Assembly: GCF_001039355.2 (NCBI RefSeq)
Contig: NW_019776031.1
Coordinates: forward strand, 53,314 to 117,313
Source of the DNA: Lingula anatina
Taxonomy: Eukaryota; Brachiopoda; Lingulata; Lingulida; Lingulidae
DNA: 64,000 bases
Direction: 5' to 3'
Below, piece after piece: positions 14,201 through 28,634 of this stretch (its first letter is position 1; every line of letters starts with the position of its first letter). The notes beneath the pieces were generated by a model. The model made no database searches. It was given only the letters and a program-made list of their open reading frames with translations, and had not been told where the DNA came from. Both the position numbers and the translations under genes were made by a program.

Positions 14201-17167
14201 ATAGAAGTCTTTAATCCAGCAGCTCTAGTACATGAGATTTTTTAATACCTGCAGACGACAATTTTCAGTGTTAATGATATGTCACCATGAGTCTAGGAAA
14301 AGGTGTCAACTCCAACTGAAGGATTCATTGCAGTAAAGGATGACACACATTTTGAGGAAACTGTTAGCCTTCTAACTAATCAAACAGCGCTTTCAGTTCT
14401 GTGCATTTTAACCAGTCAGTGGATCCCAATATTCGTGTAACAGTTCCATCAAATTCTAAGTCCTCAGTTAATCTTTCAATATAATGCACTCAGCACATGT
14501 GGAGAAAAAAATGTGATACATCAGTTTCCGTTAACTTGATCTGTTCCATTTTTTCCTATCTCATACAATGAATGTCCACTTCGGTTCTCCCCCCTCCAGC
14601 GCTGACCATTACTCCACACTCCTCAGATCAATGACCATTTCCAACCGGTCATTTCAGTGACCAGTGCCTGGTTGATTTAATCCAAACTTAAAAAGTTCTC
14701 CCATGATGTGCATATGCCAGTATATGTGAGACTGGAATGCCTTCTTTTTTCTCTACACTGGTCCCATTGTTGCAGAAAGGCAGGATTTGTGTCGGATCAT
14801 TCCATGTCACATACCAGTGGTGTGTTATTTACATAATAATAAGTAAAAGAATATTGATTTTATCGGGAAACAGGCAAGGTGCCTATTTTAAGTCACACCT
14901 GAGTTTTGATGTTGGATCAGTTTTCGCAAATAGAAATGTGCCTTCATCATAGTTTGTCATTTGGTGATTTTTCACAATTTTTTATCGTGTATTTAGAAAA
15001 TGAGTGGGTTTTCTATATGCAGGAAGCTCCAGGAATGCATTTAATATTTTTATCAGTTGGAATTGTGGCATATTAAGTTGACTTAAATAAGACAGAAATG
15101 CTTATCTCGTGGTAGCAGTTGAATTTTCAAACTAGATTTTTTTATATCACATAGTATTTTCCCTAAGTCGCAGAATGTCTGTAAGACTTATTGTGAAGCA
15201 TTCAAGCGTGACACTATTTGGTATGATGATTGTGCTTTGTGTGTTTTGTGAAGGAAGTAAAACAGCTGCTGTGTAGGGGTTACATTGTTGTAGATAACAA
15301 CAGCCTAAAACTATAAATTATCCTCGGATAAATTAGAATTCCTTTTGCATTTGTCATTTAGTGACTGCAGGGATAATAAATTTATGGAGCTTTGTTAAAA
15401 GAGGTCTCTCAGCAGGTGCCCCTTAGAACTTCAATAAATTTAAAATTAGTTGGAAAATTAGATTTTAAGATAGGACAGTAATAAGCCTGAAGAAAAATGT
15501 AATCCCAGTTACTCAATGTCTTTTTAATCATACAAAATTTTTCTCAAATTTATATATTAAATCTACTGTATTTTTCTTTGTGTCAAAAAAAAAAAAAAAA
15601 ACGTTTGCCTAAAAACAAGTTAATAACAAAAATTATTTTAAAGTGTGGATGTGGCCTGACAAGAACAATTAATAGTTTTTGCCAACAAAGTGAGTGCAAG
15701 ACAGGAAGTGTCACAGACTACTTGAAAAGCAGACCCCTTTAATCATGTTATCTCTAGAATTGAAAGCTGTCCATCTTTGGGCTGACTCTGTCTTGTCCCT
15801 GGGGCTGTCCATACTGGCCATATCTGGAGCATGGTGATATTAGCACTGAAAGAGGTCGTGGCATGGGGTTAATGAGTGCAAAAGAAATTACTGCTTTATG
15901 TATTTATTCATTCATTCATTCTTATTATGGTATATGTACATTTTTACACAATAACCAGACTTTGCAATGTATTTTAACACTTTATTACAATACTAAGACT
16001 AAATAAAAGTTTCAGGATAACAAGTTTACATAGAGACTTAGAGATGACATAATGAATCGATCTTTTCAATGGGCAAAAATTATCAAACTTAAAGATACAC
16101 AATTTTATAATCACAGAAATAATATTTTTTACATGTGTATGGCATTTGTGGTGCTTGACTTGAAAAATACAGTAATAATTAGTAATGTATGGGCATAATC
16201 TTCCTTTCTGTGTATGAGTACTTTTTCAAATTACGGCTTGGTAAAACAAACTGATACAGATGTTGCAAAAATGTTATTACGTGTCTTCAATAGATAATGA
16301 TGTCTGCTGCCTCTTAAAGATCTTTTTCAGTTTTTTCCAAGATTTGTGCAGACAAACAGTGTCTCACCTTTTCAATAGATATTTGTAATATTTTTTATCA
16401 GATTTCTCTGAAATATTTTTTTGATGTTTTTCATAGGAAAACTACCAAAGAGTTGGGTGCCTGTTTCAATCTCTCAATAAGAATGTTCTAATTTAAAGAA
16501 ATGATGACTTGAAAAATATCGTAATAATTAATAATGTATAGGCATAATCTTCCGTTCCATATTTGAGAACCTTTTCAAATTATGGGTTGGCAAAACAAAC
16601 AAATATAGATGTTGCAAAAATGATATTATGTGTCTTCAGTAGTTAATAATGCCTGCTGCCTTTAAAGATCTTTTTTCAGTTTTTTTCTGAGAATTGTGCA
16701 GACAAACATTGTCTCACCTTTTCAATAGATATTTGTAATATTTTAAATATCTTTATTTTTATATATTTTTATTATAAATATTTTTCATGGAAAAACTACC
16801 AAAGAGTTGGGTGCCTGCAAAGCATTTACATAAATATAATCAAAAGGTTGTTTCTGTTTTTCTACAGTCGCTTTTTATCCCACCTTATACTAAATTGTCA
16901 TTGATTATCTTTCATTAATNGTGGAGACAGGGTAACAATGACAGTGACATTGTAATGACAGTTATCAAGGTACCACTTGACTGTGCTCTAAACTTTCTGT
17001 CTGTTGCACAGACCTTGAACTGGAAGACAATGAGTGGTCAGAATGGAGAATTAATTAGTCTGAGGATGATATCTGTAGATAATGGTAAAAGAATCTGAAA
17101 AAAATCCCAAAGCAATGGCTAGTATGGTCTATTTGAAAAGTTTGTCTTTCTATTGATTAGTCTACTT

Positions 17168-17214
<47 letters not shown>

Positions 17215-20200
17215 TTTCAATACATGGTAAGGTTATCTTTATCCCTAATTCAGTTCAAGACCAGTCTTTTTGTAGATTGATTTTGGAAATTAAATCGTAC
17301 TGGCGGTTTATGTATTGAATTATTGATCAGTTATTGCATTAGCAAGTTAAATAATTCATAAGTCCACATATGTCAATAGATTTCAAAGCTTTGAAGAAAG
17401 TGAAAAATTATTAAACTTTCCTTAGTTAATTTAGGAGTTTCAGATAAATCTGACAACAGGGATCAGAAATGAAATGAAAACATGTACAGATAACTTATAA
17501 ATATCAGATTCTAAATATTGGTCTTCTGAATCTTTCTGATAGGCCCATATATTGAAATGAGATGTCCAAATTTTTTTAACTCAACATTGACTTCTGTATT
17601 GAACAACTGTGCTAAGTAAAATATACAAATATTTTTGATAGTGTAAGGAATATTTATTGAGAGAAATATAATGTTCTTTTCTAAATGTAGATATCTAGAA
17701 GACTTAACTAAGTGTGCAGGATTATTAAAAAGGTCTTTATCACATTATATAGAAATATAGATATCTCAGAAAAAAAACAATTCATTCTAACATACAAGCA
17801 GTTTTCTACATCTTTTCATTGTGCAATTTTAAATTAGCTCGAATAGCAACTAAACACAAGAGGAACATTTTTTTAGAAAACCTCAGCCCCTTATTTATAT
17901 ACATAAATACACTCAGCCCTCTGTTTCACCATTCCTCTTTCTATTCTCCCCTCTACCCTGGTGTACAAATTTTTAGTTCAAAGTTATATACTACCCCAAC
18001 CTTAACACTTTTGGCTAAAAAATTATATAGCACTAGTCTATTTAGACACCATGAAATATTTAGGTATATCAATGGACATTTTACTGACTTCTTGAGTACT
18101 TGCTTTGAGGCCATTATAAAAGTATTTGAGCAATATCACAAAATTATAAAAATTACATCTGCCATTGCCAAGTTAGTGTGAATTGACATAGTCTTTAAGA
18201 GATATGATATTAAGGTATCCGTTGGACATGTCATATATTACACATCAGTCCAGCATCTTACAAATAAGTAATCCCCTCTTGATAGTAGCCCCCTGGTGAG
18301 TGTTTCTGTTGTGAGGAGGATTGTGAAGGGGGTGTCTGCACCTCTTGGAAATATTCATAAGAGTCTTGCACCCAGCTGGTATCCATGGTGTTTATCTGTT
18401 GAGGAGGAGAGGAGGTGAAATCCTCGGTGCTACTGGTGCTGTCATTCTGGCTCTGTACCCTGGGGGTCTGATAGGGGTGATAGGGGTACGTCTGGGTCAC
18501 ATCACCTGTCTGCGGGCCCCCTTGCAGTCGAAGTACACTTTGGGAAACAGGGTGATGCTGGAGATGTTGATAGGATGAGGATTCTATGACCTCCATTTTG
18601 ATGCTTGACCCATGGTCTGTTTTTGCGTAGTGGCCTATCTGATCCTGATGGAGATAAAGCTGGTCACCGTGATGTCCATTTGCTTTGGTCATTCTCATCC
18701 CAGAGCCATCAGATTCATGATGATGAAAGTAATGTGGGTCATGACCTTGACCTACATTGTGTATTTCTCTGGTTAAGCTGGAGATGGAGCCCCCAGAATC
18801 TTCATTCACTGTTGGCAGCACTCTGAGCATCTGCTGGTGATGAGCTTTGATATGGGCATACTGAGGAGCAGGGGTACCCCTTGTCACATGACTAGGTGAA
18901 TGACCTCTGACCTCTCCCTTATCAATGGGTAATACAGCTATTTTCTTTGGATGGTGGTATGGTTGAACTGGTTGAGCAGTTTTGGTGGTTGAGCTGCTCT
19001 GGTTGCTTGATGGAGAATATCCAACCATGTTTGACATTGTTTGGTTTTGAGGTTGTACATTCTCGGCAGAGCTCGTGGTGGTCTGATGTTGAGTTGATGC
19101 AGTTCTGTAAGCATTCACTGTGGCGTAATTGCCAGACTTTGCCTCTTGGGGAGTTCTAGGAAGTACAGTAGGCGTGCTGTAGACTTTCTCTTGAGTGCTG
19201 GCTTTAAAACGAACCATATTGGTGCTCTTGGCTGACAGCTGGACGGCTGGTTGAGACAATTGCGATTGTGACAGTTGAGATTTGGGAACTGCCTTGGGCG
19301 TCTGGTAGTGTGACATTGCATTATTTTGCTGCTGCTGATGGTGATGCTGGTTCGGATAGGGAGTGGCCTCCATGTTTGTCTGATTCTGCAATCTTAGCAT
19401 TTCCATGTGGTGCTTGGCTTCCATTGCCAGTTGCATGTGGTTACTCTGCGGTGGAGATGACTTTGCCTTTTGTCCCGTTGGTTGATACAGAGATATTGGA
19501 ACCATCTCTGGTTGCTTGTAGTGTACCTCTTCAACATTTTGTTTCGTTTTGAGTGGTAATTCTGGAGGATATGTGGTTGGTAAGGGTGGTGGTTGTTGAG
19601 GCGTAGAGGAATTGTCGTTATTCTTCAGAATGCCATTTCTCCATGAATCAGAATCGACGGTGAATGACCCATAGATGTCTGACAGGTTGTCTTGTGGCAA
19701 GGACCCTCTGTTAAAACTCAGAGATATTTTCTGTGGAAGTGGAGCGTGGGTGATGCTTACAATACGTGGAAGCTCCTTCTGAATCAACAAGGCCTCGTGC
19801 ACAATGTCAGAGTTATGCCCATCCACCACAGCCGCTGCGTTGATTTTCATGGCATTCAGTATTCGAAGGGCATCATCAGCTTCAGCTATGACCACGTCCA
19901 ATTCAGCCATTTTGTCTTGCCACACCTCTGAGAGATTACGTAATAATTTGTCACAGTGTTCATTCACATACAGCGCGATTGTGCTTGCTCGATCCTTAAT
20001 TTCGGCCTCTACAGCAGTAAAATTATTGTGCAGGTTCCACCTATACTGGCTCAGTTTATTCAACTTTTGCTGCACCGTGGCAATGGTTTCTCCGAGCTCC
20101 TTCGATACAATTTGCAAGGTGTTCTGGGATTCCTTGGCAGCTTTTTCCAAGGAGCATATGTTGTGTCCATCGTGGCTGCTGTCAATGCAGTCAGGACATA

Positions 20201-23200
20201 TAGGCATGTCACACATGAGGCAGTAAAATCTTAGCAGAGATTTTGGATGTCGGGGGCAGAAATCTACGGAATGCTGCTGAGGCATCTGGTGTGTGTTATC
20301 ATTTTCTCTCACGTCAGAAAATGCTTGAAGCTGCTGTAACTTGTCAATTTTTCCACCTGGAATTTTGGTTTCTCGGTGGCATTTGCGATCAGGACACTTA
20401 ATAATGGCATATTTTCTGAGCGTTCGGCTCTTCATATTCTTCAGAATGCAACCTGAGCAGTAACAGTGACCGCATTTCAAGAGACGTGGCTCGTCATACG
20501 GTTGTTTACACAGAGCACAGACACCTTGGCTAGGGGTGAAAATGGCATTTACCCCAGTCGCAGCTTGGATGTTGGATAAACTATGGACACTGTGCATACT
20601 TTGTATACTGGCCTGCCTCTGGTGGGGGTGGGGTTGGGGGTTGAGGTGCATACTGTCACCAGTGGCACCTCTCTGTTGCGGTGACACCACTTCTGAGCCT
20701 CCACTGATGGAGGTGGCACTCTTCTGGGATTGGAGATTGCTCAATGATAAAGAGAGTGAACGAACACTCTGCGGAGTACCTGGCACTGAGGTTGACCTTT
20801 GGATGACCTTTTTTCGACCTTTTACCCTCTTGTTGGCCTTTGCAATCACTGTGGTATCTGGCGTCTCTGGTCGGGTGATCCACGCTGACTCTGGTGACGA
20901 CATCTTTTATGTTAGTCCAGCACTAGTTTTGCCTTTGCACTTGCTGTGACCTGCAGCTGAGCTGGCAACATAAATGTTGATAAAGAGCTGAGAAATAGAG
21001 AGCTTTACCACAAAGTTACTATCTGAACCACTTCAGATTCAAAAACTGCTATAGAGTAGGTCTGTCTCTGTCAAACCCCAAAGTTAAAGTGTTAGAAGAA
21101 GACTGGGGCCAGTCTGTTCATATATCCTCTATATATCAGATCTAAGTAACACTTCCTCTTTCTCTGTGGAATGTTTACACAGCTTAAAGCTTGTCCATGT
21201 CAGTAATCCACTGTAATAATATTGTCCAGACTTGTGTAATAAATTTAAATACCCCCATATGCTGTGTAATAGTGGAAATTACCCCGTCAGTTCATGTAAC
21301 AGTTGATATATTGATCAAGACACTAGTGTCCTAAGGCTCAGCTATCTCCAGAAACTTTAGGCTTATGTCTAATTAATTAGTGTCACCTGAGAAGACACTG
21401 TCACCAGCTTTAAGCTTTTGAACTCAAGTTCAGATTAAATTGATAATGCACTGAAGCTAGGCTGTAGTCTTGACTACATCAGTTTTTTTTTGTAAAATGT
21501 TCTTATTTTACATAAGCCATAGTTCTTTTACTAGATTGTTGTGGCTGATATATCAGTGTTTTAAATGTTCTAAACACGCCAAGCTGAATAGTTTACACTT
21601 AAAGTTGCCAGAGTAGTTTGACAATGAAAATAATGTTAATTGAAATTACATGAGTCTACGGCTGTAGAAGCAATTGACACAGTTAAACATCAGGAGTGGA
21701 AAACTGACAAATGATGCTGTTCCCTGAATTACTGTGTAATGTGGTTATAAGATCACAAAACAACATGTGATTATGTTATATTAAGTCCAACCACATGATT
21801 TAGTCTTTCAGTTCTTGGATTCTTGATGCATAAATCCTATGATGGTGAAGACAAACATTTCTGTTTAAAATAGTTCTCCATTAATTTATTTAGTTTATAT
21901 ATATATATATATATAAGAATGAACTCACAGATTTGCTGTTAAGTTAATCCCAGGCTAGTATCTGGGACAGTTTGGTCCGAAATTTTATCCAGTTATACAG
22001 TCAAACCTGACACGCCTCTTTTTTCCGAAATCCTTAAATGGCAGGTGATTACTTGCCCATTGTTTTGGTCCTTAACTTTTAAGTTAAGACCTCTTCAGTT
22101 CTCCATATACAGGGTACAAAAATAAAAATTAAAGTCAGCACAGAAGCTGTTCCTCTGTGTAGTTAATCACTGGCCTGCCCTTTGATCCCTGTAGTAGAGA
22201 AGGCATGCATTTTTTTCTGAATTCAGTATAATGTAAGTGTGCACTACCTGTGTCATATAGGTACGCCAATGTACTAACAAAATAGGTTAAAGCAAGTTCA
22301 AATCCAGATCCTCTATGTAATATCCACTGTATGAAACGCACGGCCTATTTTAGGATTGTTCGCTGTGTAAACTTCTTAATATATTGTTCTGAAACAAGGT
22401 ATTGTATTCAGTGAGAAGGGACTGGTTGTTTTCATCTTTCTGTGTGATACGTGTGTTTGCTGACCAGGCTGTGTATATTGACTGCCTGTGCTGAAATGTG
22501 CACTCCTGTTTTTCTTTAAATGCGGGTAGAGCAGCTTCCTTTGCTGACAGTGTGAGAGAAATGTCATTTGATTATAGAATATTATATACTAGTACTTGTA
22601 TAATAATATGTTGAATATCAGAGTACTTGCGTGAGCAGACATAGAAGTCTTTAATCCAGCAGCTCTAGTACATGAGATTTTTTAATACCTGCAGACGACA
22701 ATTTTCAGTGTTAATGATATGTCACCATGAGTCTAGGAAAAGGTGTCAACTCCAACTGAAGGATTCATTGCAGTAAAGGATGACACACATTTTGAGGAAA
22801 CTGTTAGCCTTCTAACTAATCAAACAGCGCTTTAAGTTCTGTGCCTTTTAACCAGTCAGTGGATCCCAATATTCATGTAACAGTTCCATCAAATTCTAAG
22901 TCCTCTGTTAATCTTTCAATATAATGCACTCAGCACATGTGGAGAAAAAAATGTGATACATCAGTTTCCGTTAACTTGATCTGTTCCATTTTTTCCTATC
23001 TCATACAATGAATGTCCACTTCGGTTCTCCCCCCCTCCAGCGCTGACCATTACTCCACACTCCTCAGATCAATGACCATTTCCAACCGGTCATTTCAGTG
23101 ACCAGTGCCTGGTTGATTTAATCCAAACTTAAAAAGTTCTCCCATGATGTGGATATGCCAGTAAATGTGAGACTGGAATGCCTTCTTTTTTCTCTACACT

Positions 23201-25863
23201 GGTCCCATTGTTGCAGAAAGGCAGGATTTGTGTCGGATCATTCCATGTCACATACCAGTGGTGTGTTATTTACATAATAATAAGTAAAAGAATATTGATT
23301 TTATCGGGAAACAGGCAAGGTGCCTATTTTAAGTCACACCTGAGTTTTGATGTTGGATCAGTTTTCGCAAAGAGAAATGTGCCTTCATCATAGTTTGTCA
23401 TTTGGTGATTTTTCACAATTTTTTATCGTGTATTTAGAAAATTAGTGGGTTTTCTATATGCAGGAAGCTCCAGGAATGCATTTAATATTTTTATCAGTTG
23501 GAATTGTGGCATATTAAGTTGACTTAAATAAGACAGAAATGCTTATCTCGTGGTAGCAGTTGAATTTTCAAACTAGATTTTTTTATATCACATAGTATTT
23601 TCCCTAAGTCGCAGAATGTCTGTAAGACTTATTGTGAAGCATTCAAGCATGACACTATTTGGTATGATGATTGTGCTTTGTGTGTTTTGTGAAGGAAGTA
23701 AAACAGCTGCTGTGTAGGGGTTACATTGTTGTAGATAACAACAGCCTAAAACTATAAATTATCCTCGGATAAATTAGAATTCCTTTTGCATTTGTCATTT
23801 AGTGACTGCAGGGATGATAAATTTATGGAGCTTTGTTAAAAGAGGTCTCTCAGTAGGTGCCCCTTAGAACTTCAATAAATTTAAAATTAGTTGGAAAATT
23901 AGATTTTAAGATAGGACAGTAATAAGCCTGAAGAAAAATGTAATCCCAGTTACTCAATGTCTTTTTAATCATACAAAATTTTTCTCAAATTTATATATTT
24001 AATCTACTGTATTTTTCTTTGTGTCAAAAAAAAATCGTTTGCCTAAAAACAAGTTAATAACAAAAGTTATTTTAAAGTGTGAATGTGGCCTGACAAGAAC
24101 AATTAATAGTTTTTGCCAACAAAGTGAGTGCAAGACAGGAAGTGTCACAGACTACTTGAAAAGCAGACCCCTTTAATCATGTTATCTCTAGAATTGAAAG
24201 CTGTCCATCTTTGGGCTGACTCTGTCTTATCCCTGGGGCTGTCCCCGGGGGCTGTCCTCACTGGCCATATCTGGAGCATGGTGATATTTGCACTGAAAGA
24301 GGTTGTGGCATGGGGTTAATGAGTGCAAAAGAAATTACTGCTTTATGTATTTATTCATTCATTCATTCTTATTATGGTATATGTACATTTTTACACAATA
24401 ACCAGACTTTACAATATATTTTAACACCTTATTACAATACTAAGACTAAATAAAAGTTTCAGGATAACAAGTTTACATAGAGACTTAGAGATGACATAAT
24501 GAATCGATCTTTTCAATGGGCAAAAATTATCAAACTTTAAGACACACAATTTTATAATCACAGAAATAATATTTTTACAGGTGTATTGCATTTGTGGTGC
24601 TTTTACTGCAAACAATAGATTAGTATCACTGCTTGTTAATTTTGTTTCAACCTCTCAATAGGAATGTTCTAATTGTAAGAAATTATGACTTGAAAAATAC
24701 AGTAATAATTAGTAATGTATGGGCATAATCTTCCTTTCTGTGTATGAGTACTTTGTCAAATTACGGCTTGGTAAAACAAACTAATATAGATGTTGCAAAA
24801 ATGTTATTATGTGTCTTCAATAGATAATGATGTCTGCTGCCTCTTAAAGATCTTTTTCAGTTTTTTCCAAGATTTGTGCAGACAAACAGTGTCTCACCTT
24901 TTCAATAGATATTTGTAATATTTTAAATATCTTTATTTTTATATATTTTTATTATAAATATTTTTCATGGAAAAACTACCAAAGAGTTGGGTGCCTGCAA
25001 AGCATTTACATAAATATAATCAAAAGGTTGTTTCTGTTTTTCTACAGTCGCTTTTTATCCCACCTTATACTAAATTGTCATTGATTATCTTTCATTTCTA
25101 TTTTTCAGGAAATCCGCCAGGGTTCAGAGTCTTTGCATACTATGTACCCGGACTTGTACGAACAGTTGCTGACATTTGTGGAGTATGCAGTGGTGCCCCC
25201 TAGATTTGGGAAAGTGGAGACTAAGAGTGCTGCACAAGTGCGTGGAATGCAGGTATGGGGTAATGGGCCAGAATGAAGAATTGTGTTGTGGTTGTGACTT
25301 GTGTCACAACTAACACAATTAGTCTTTCTTTTTGCTGTGTTTCCTAAGAATGAAAGTGTGATTTATCAGAAAATTCATGTTTAAGATAAAAGTGAATCAT
25401 TCTGGCTTTGGTGTTGATGATTTTCAGCCCTGTATTGGAATTTGAAGACAATGGGGTATTGTCTGCAGAACAATGTTTTTTATGTATATTTCCGTTTGGC
25501 CTGGAATATTCTCCTGAAAAACATATCTTTTACAAAACTTCTCTTTTATTTTTATGTGTAACATGAGTTACACTTTAAAGATAGTTTGGAATTACTGGAC
25601 AATTCTCTGGCAAAGTTACTTGTCTATAAATGTATTTTTATTCTCTTTTTCAGTCTGAGATGGTAACAATGAACTTTGTGCCATTTGGAGAGCAAGTATT
25701 GAATATCGTAGTCGACATTTATCGGGCGACGGCAAAACATCGCACTGTCATCAGCCACCATGTTCTGCATAAAATAATCAAGGTATGTTGTTTCAAGCAA
25801 AATTTATAGCACAATCAAACTTCACTTCTCAGGTAAGTCTTCTTTATATTTTCATTTATATAT

Positions 25864-25922
<59 letters not shown>

Positions 25923-28594
25923 TTTTATTTCAGGCTTGAGGTTCCCAACTGTTTACTTTTGCACAAACTCTACATATTTTTACATATCAATTTCCCATGT
26001 TGTCAGGTGCCTTGTTTAGAAAAAGCCTAGTAATTAGGATTATGTAACTTAAGAGCTGAGATAGTGGCTAACCAGCAGTAGTGTCACACTGACATGGTTG
26101 CCATTTTAGCCAAATGTGAGATAATTGTCCAGATCATTATTGGTGTGCTGGTACTTGCTCAAAGAAGTTCAGGATGGAATTCATTGAAACTGACCAACTT
26201 TGAATTTGATAATACCTCAAAAAGTTTAACAAGTTTTATTATTTATATTTTCATGCATCCAGTTTTGTTGAGGATGCATGAAAACTATTATTTTTAAATT
26301 CCAAGGTTTCTGAAATCCGGTATAGTATTTACTAAATTCTATGCTAACCACTTTTTGCAAAAAGATTATGGGCAGTTTTCAGCATTGTCATTGGCTTGTA
26401 TCCAAAGACAAAAATTATGACCAGGTTCTTAAAGTTTTGACTTTTTTCATTAAATATGGACATTAGACATGAATATAGAGGTGGGTGTACACTGTTCACA
26501 TTAAGTAGTCTTATCTATTTAAAGTAAGTCGGAATATATACCATTGTCACTTTCAGTTTCAGCATTTGATAGTTATTCTGTGATGTGTTTACTTTTTGTA
26601 TGTCATATGTTGATTGTGTTTCCCATATTTTAACAGGTTTGGAAAAATGATAGATTTGACATTAAACAGGTTCAAGTCTTAATAGGGTAGTAGTAGTAGT
26701 AGTAGTAGTAGCATTTCAACATGTATTGCTACAAATCAAAAATGAACATTTGAGGTGAAATTTTGACTTATTTTTAGAAAAATTCTGATGGGTTAAAAGT
26801 AATGATAGATATATATATATTTTTTTTCTATGATTCATAATTTTTTTTAATATGGAAATCTAACTTGAGCTTAGTAATTTAACTCACTATTAAAGATTAA
26901 ATCTGAAATCATTTAAAATCTAAATCAAACCAAAATACTTAAATATTGCAAATTTCTTTTCAACACTGACCAGGTTTGAAGCTGTCTAGTCAGGAATTAA
27001 ATCCAGTCTAGAAATTACCCAATATTGATAAACTTATTCACGTTTACTGCTTCAAACACAACTGGTAGTAAAAATAATAGTTGAGAACAGACAGATAAAA
27101 CAGGTGGTTTGACCACAGTTTTAACCAACCTGACCAGAATTGACCAGAACTGACCACAACGGCTGCGTGGATTGTAAGTCAATTTGGTCCACCTGCTAAC
27201 CAGTATTGAAAGGATTATGTAACATATAAGACAACTGACATGGGTATGGTTGGTTGTCTGCCTTCTGTCCTCTCTTTGTATAGATGTGCCATCCCTCCCA
27301 CCCTCTCTTTCTCTCTCTTTCTCTCTCTCTCACTCTCTGTCTCTCTCATTTGTCTGTCTTTTCATATTTTTTTCATACATGAAAAGACTTTCTGTCGAAT
27401 CAGTTGAGTATTCAGCATATTCAAAGATCTTTTCTGTTGGGTTGATATAACATTAATCAGTTACTTTGTTATTTTTTCTTTAAACCCTCCCTATGATTTC
27501 GAAGTAACTTCTTCGTCTGACAGATGGTGTGCTTAAAAACCACAGAAAATCATCTTCATTTTAGTTCTCTGTCATGGTGTAATCTTCTCACTGACTGTCT
27601 CTTAGTCTCCATCTTTCAGATACTCTATTGAACTGCGGTTTCGTTGGTTTTTGCAGAACAATACATGGTGGTTTTTCTTTGTGGATCATGCTTTGAATAT
27701 ATTGATTGAAGGATAAAACTGCTAAGGTTGTTGCTCTCAGTGTGGTTTTTTTGTTCTTACCTGAGGCGGCTGTCTGGTAGACAGATTTCTTATAATAAAA
27801 TAGACATTGTCTGTCTGATGATGGATTTTTTTAAAGTTTTATAAATTGCTTTATGATTTTGTTTTTAGAAAAATTAAATGATAGCATACACCAAAAGTAG
27901 AGTCTATGTAATATTTTTTATTATTATTATTCATTATAGCCTGGAAATATAGGTAGAAAAATGCATGGAGAAAGACAGGAGGTCAGAAATTAGAAACTGT
28001 CCATTTAAATCATTTCAAATTCTACATAATAGACGACAAACTTCAAATGAAAGTTTGATATTAGGTATTAGATAAGCCTAGACTAGACTATATAAAAAAA
28101 AAAGAATAATCAATACTGAACAAAATAACCAGTTGTAAATATTATACTGACGATCCCATCAACAGGAAATATTCAAATCATGAGAAAGAGGCCTGTTTAG
28201 AATGGAAACAAGATTGTCTATTTATAGGAACGTCAATATCGCAAAAGTTGCTCAATTGAAATCCTAAAATGTTTCTGTAGGAAGCTTTATATATGTGCTG
28301 TTACATCTCGAAGCCTGTCAATTGTTGTTATGATAGGCACTTGAAGGATACTTATTACTTGAGAATCGAGATGTATTCTGGAGAATTCAGTGAAATATTT
28401 GCTTGGTTTCATCATTACTTTACATTTGGTGAAAATGAAAAATTCATTGAAATAATGAGCACCATAAAATATAGCTGAAATATCTAAATCAGTTGATATT
28501 GACACATCATAATTGTTTTTAGACGGGAGAATAAATATATTTATCTCATAAAAATATCAATTATTATTCTGTAGATCACACACACAACATGCAG

Positions 28595-28634
<40 letters not shown>

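Larger units (their letters stand above)
7710..16919. repeat. Large direct duplicate, left copy (contig overlap 1)
   Basis: This 9.2-kb stretch matches 16921-25096 from end to end. It contains the TRIM-like gene at 9825-12455. It differs from the right copy by scattered substitutions, a roughly 220-bp segment near 7940-8160 absent on the right, the 550-bp transposon at 9229-9778, a 32-bp local duplication at 13732-13795 and an extra repeat unit at 16157-16818. It ends at the n at 16920. Confidence 0.9.
16921..25096. repeat. Large direct duplicate, right copy (contig overlap 1)
   Basis: The copy begins immediately after the n at 16920 with sequence equal to 7710 onward (GTGGAGACAGGGTAACAATG) and runs to just before MON2 exon c. 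From there it continues into unique sequence, while the left copy stops. This is what overlapping contig ends from two haplotypes would give. Confidence 0.9.

Noticed and set aside
14737-14952. 71-codon ORF kept in both 9-kb copies (also 23178-23393)
   Set aside because: The whole block is nearly identical in the two copies, so an intact frame carries little information. No domain or convincing start.
9825-20903. A young tandem TRIM gene family expansion
   Set aside because: The n exactly at the duplicate boundary and the colinear flanks make two haplotypes the simpler explanation; I keep expansion only as the alternative.
25785-26030. 81-codon ORF with Ile-Tyr-Leu-Phe repeats
   Set aside because: It is the TTTA microsatellite translated.
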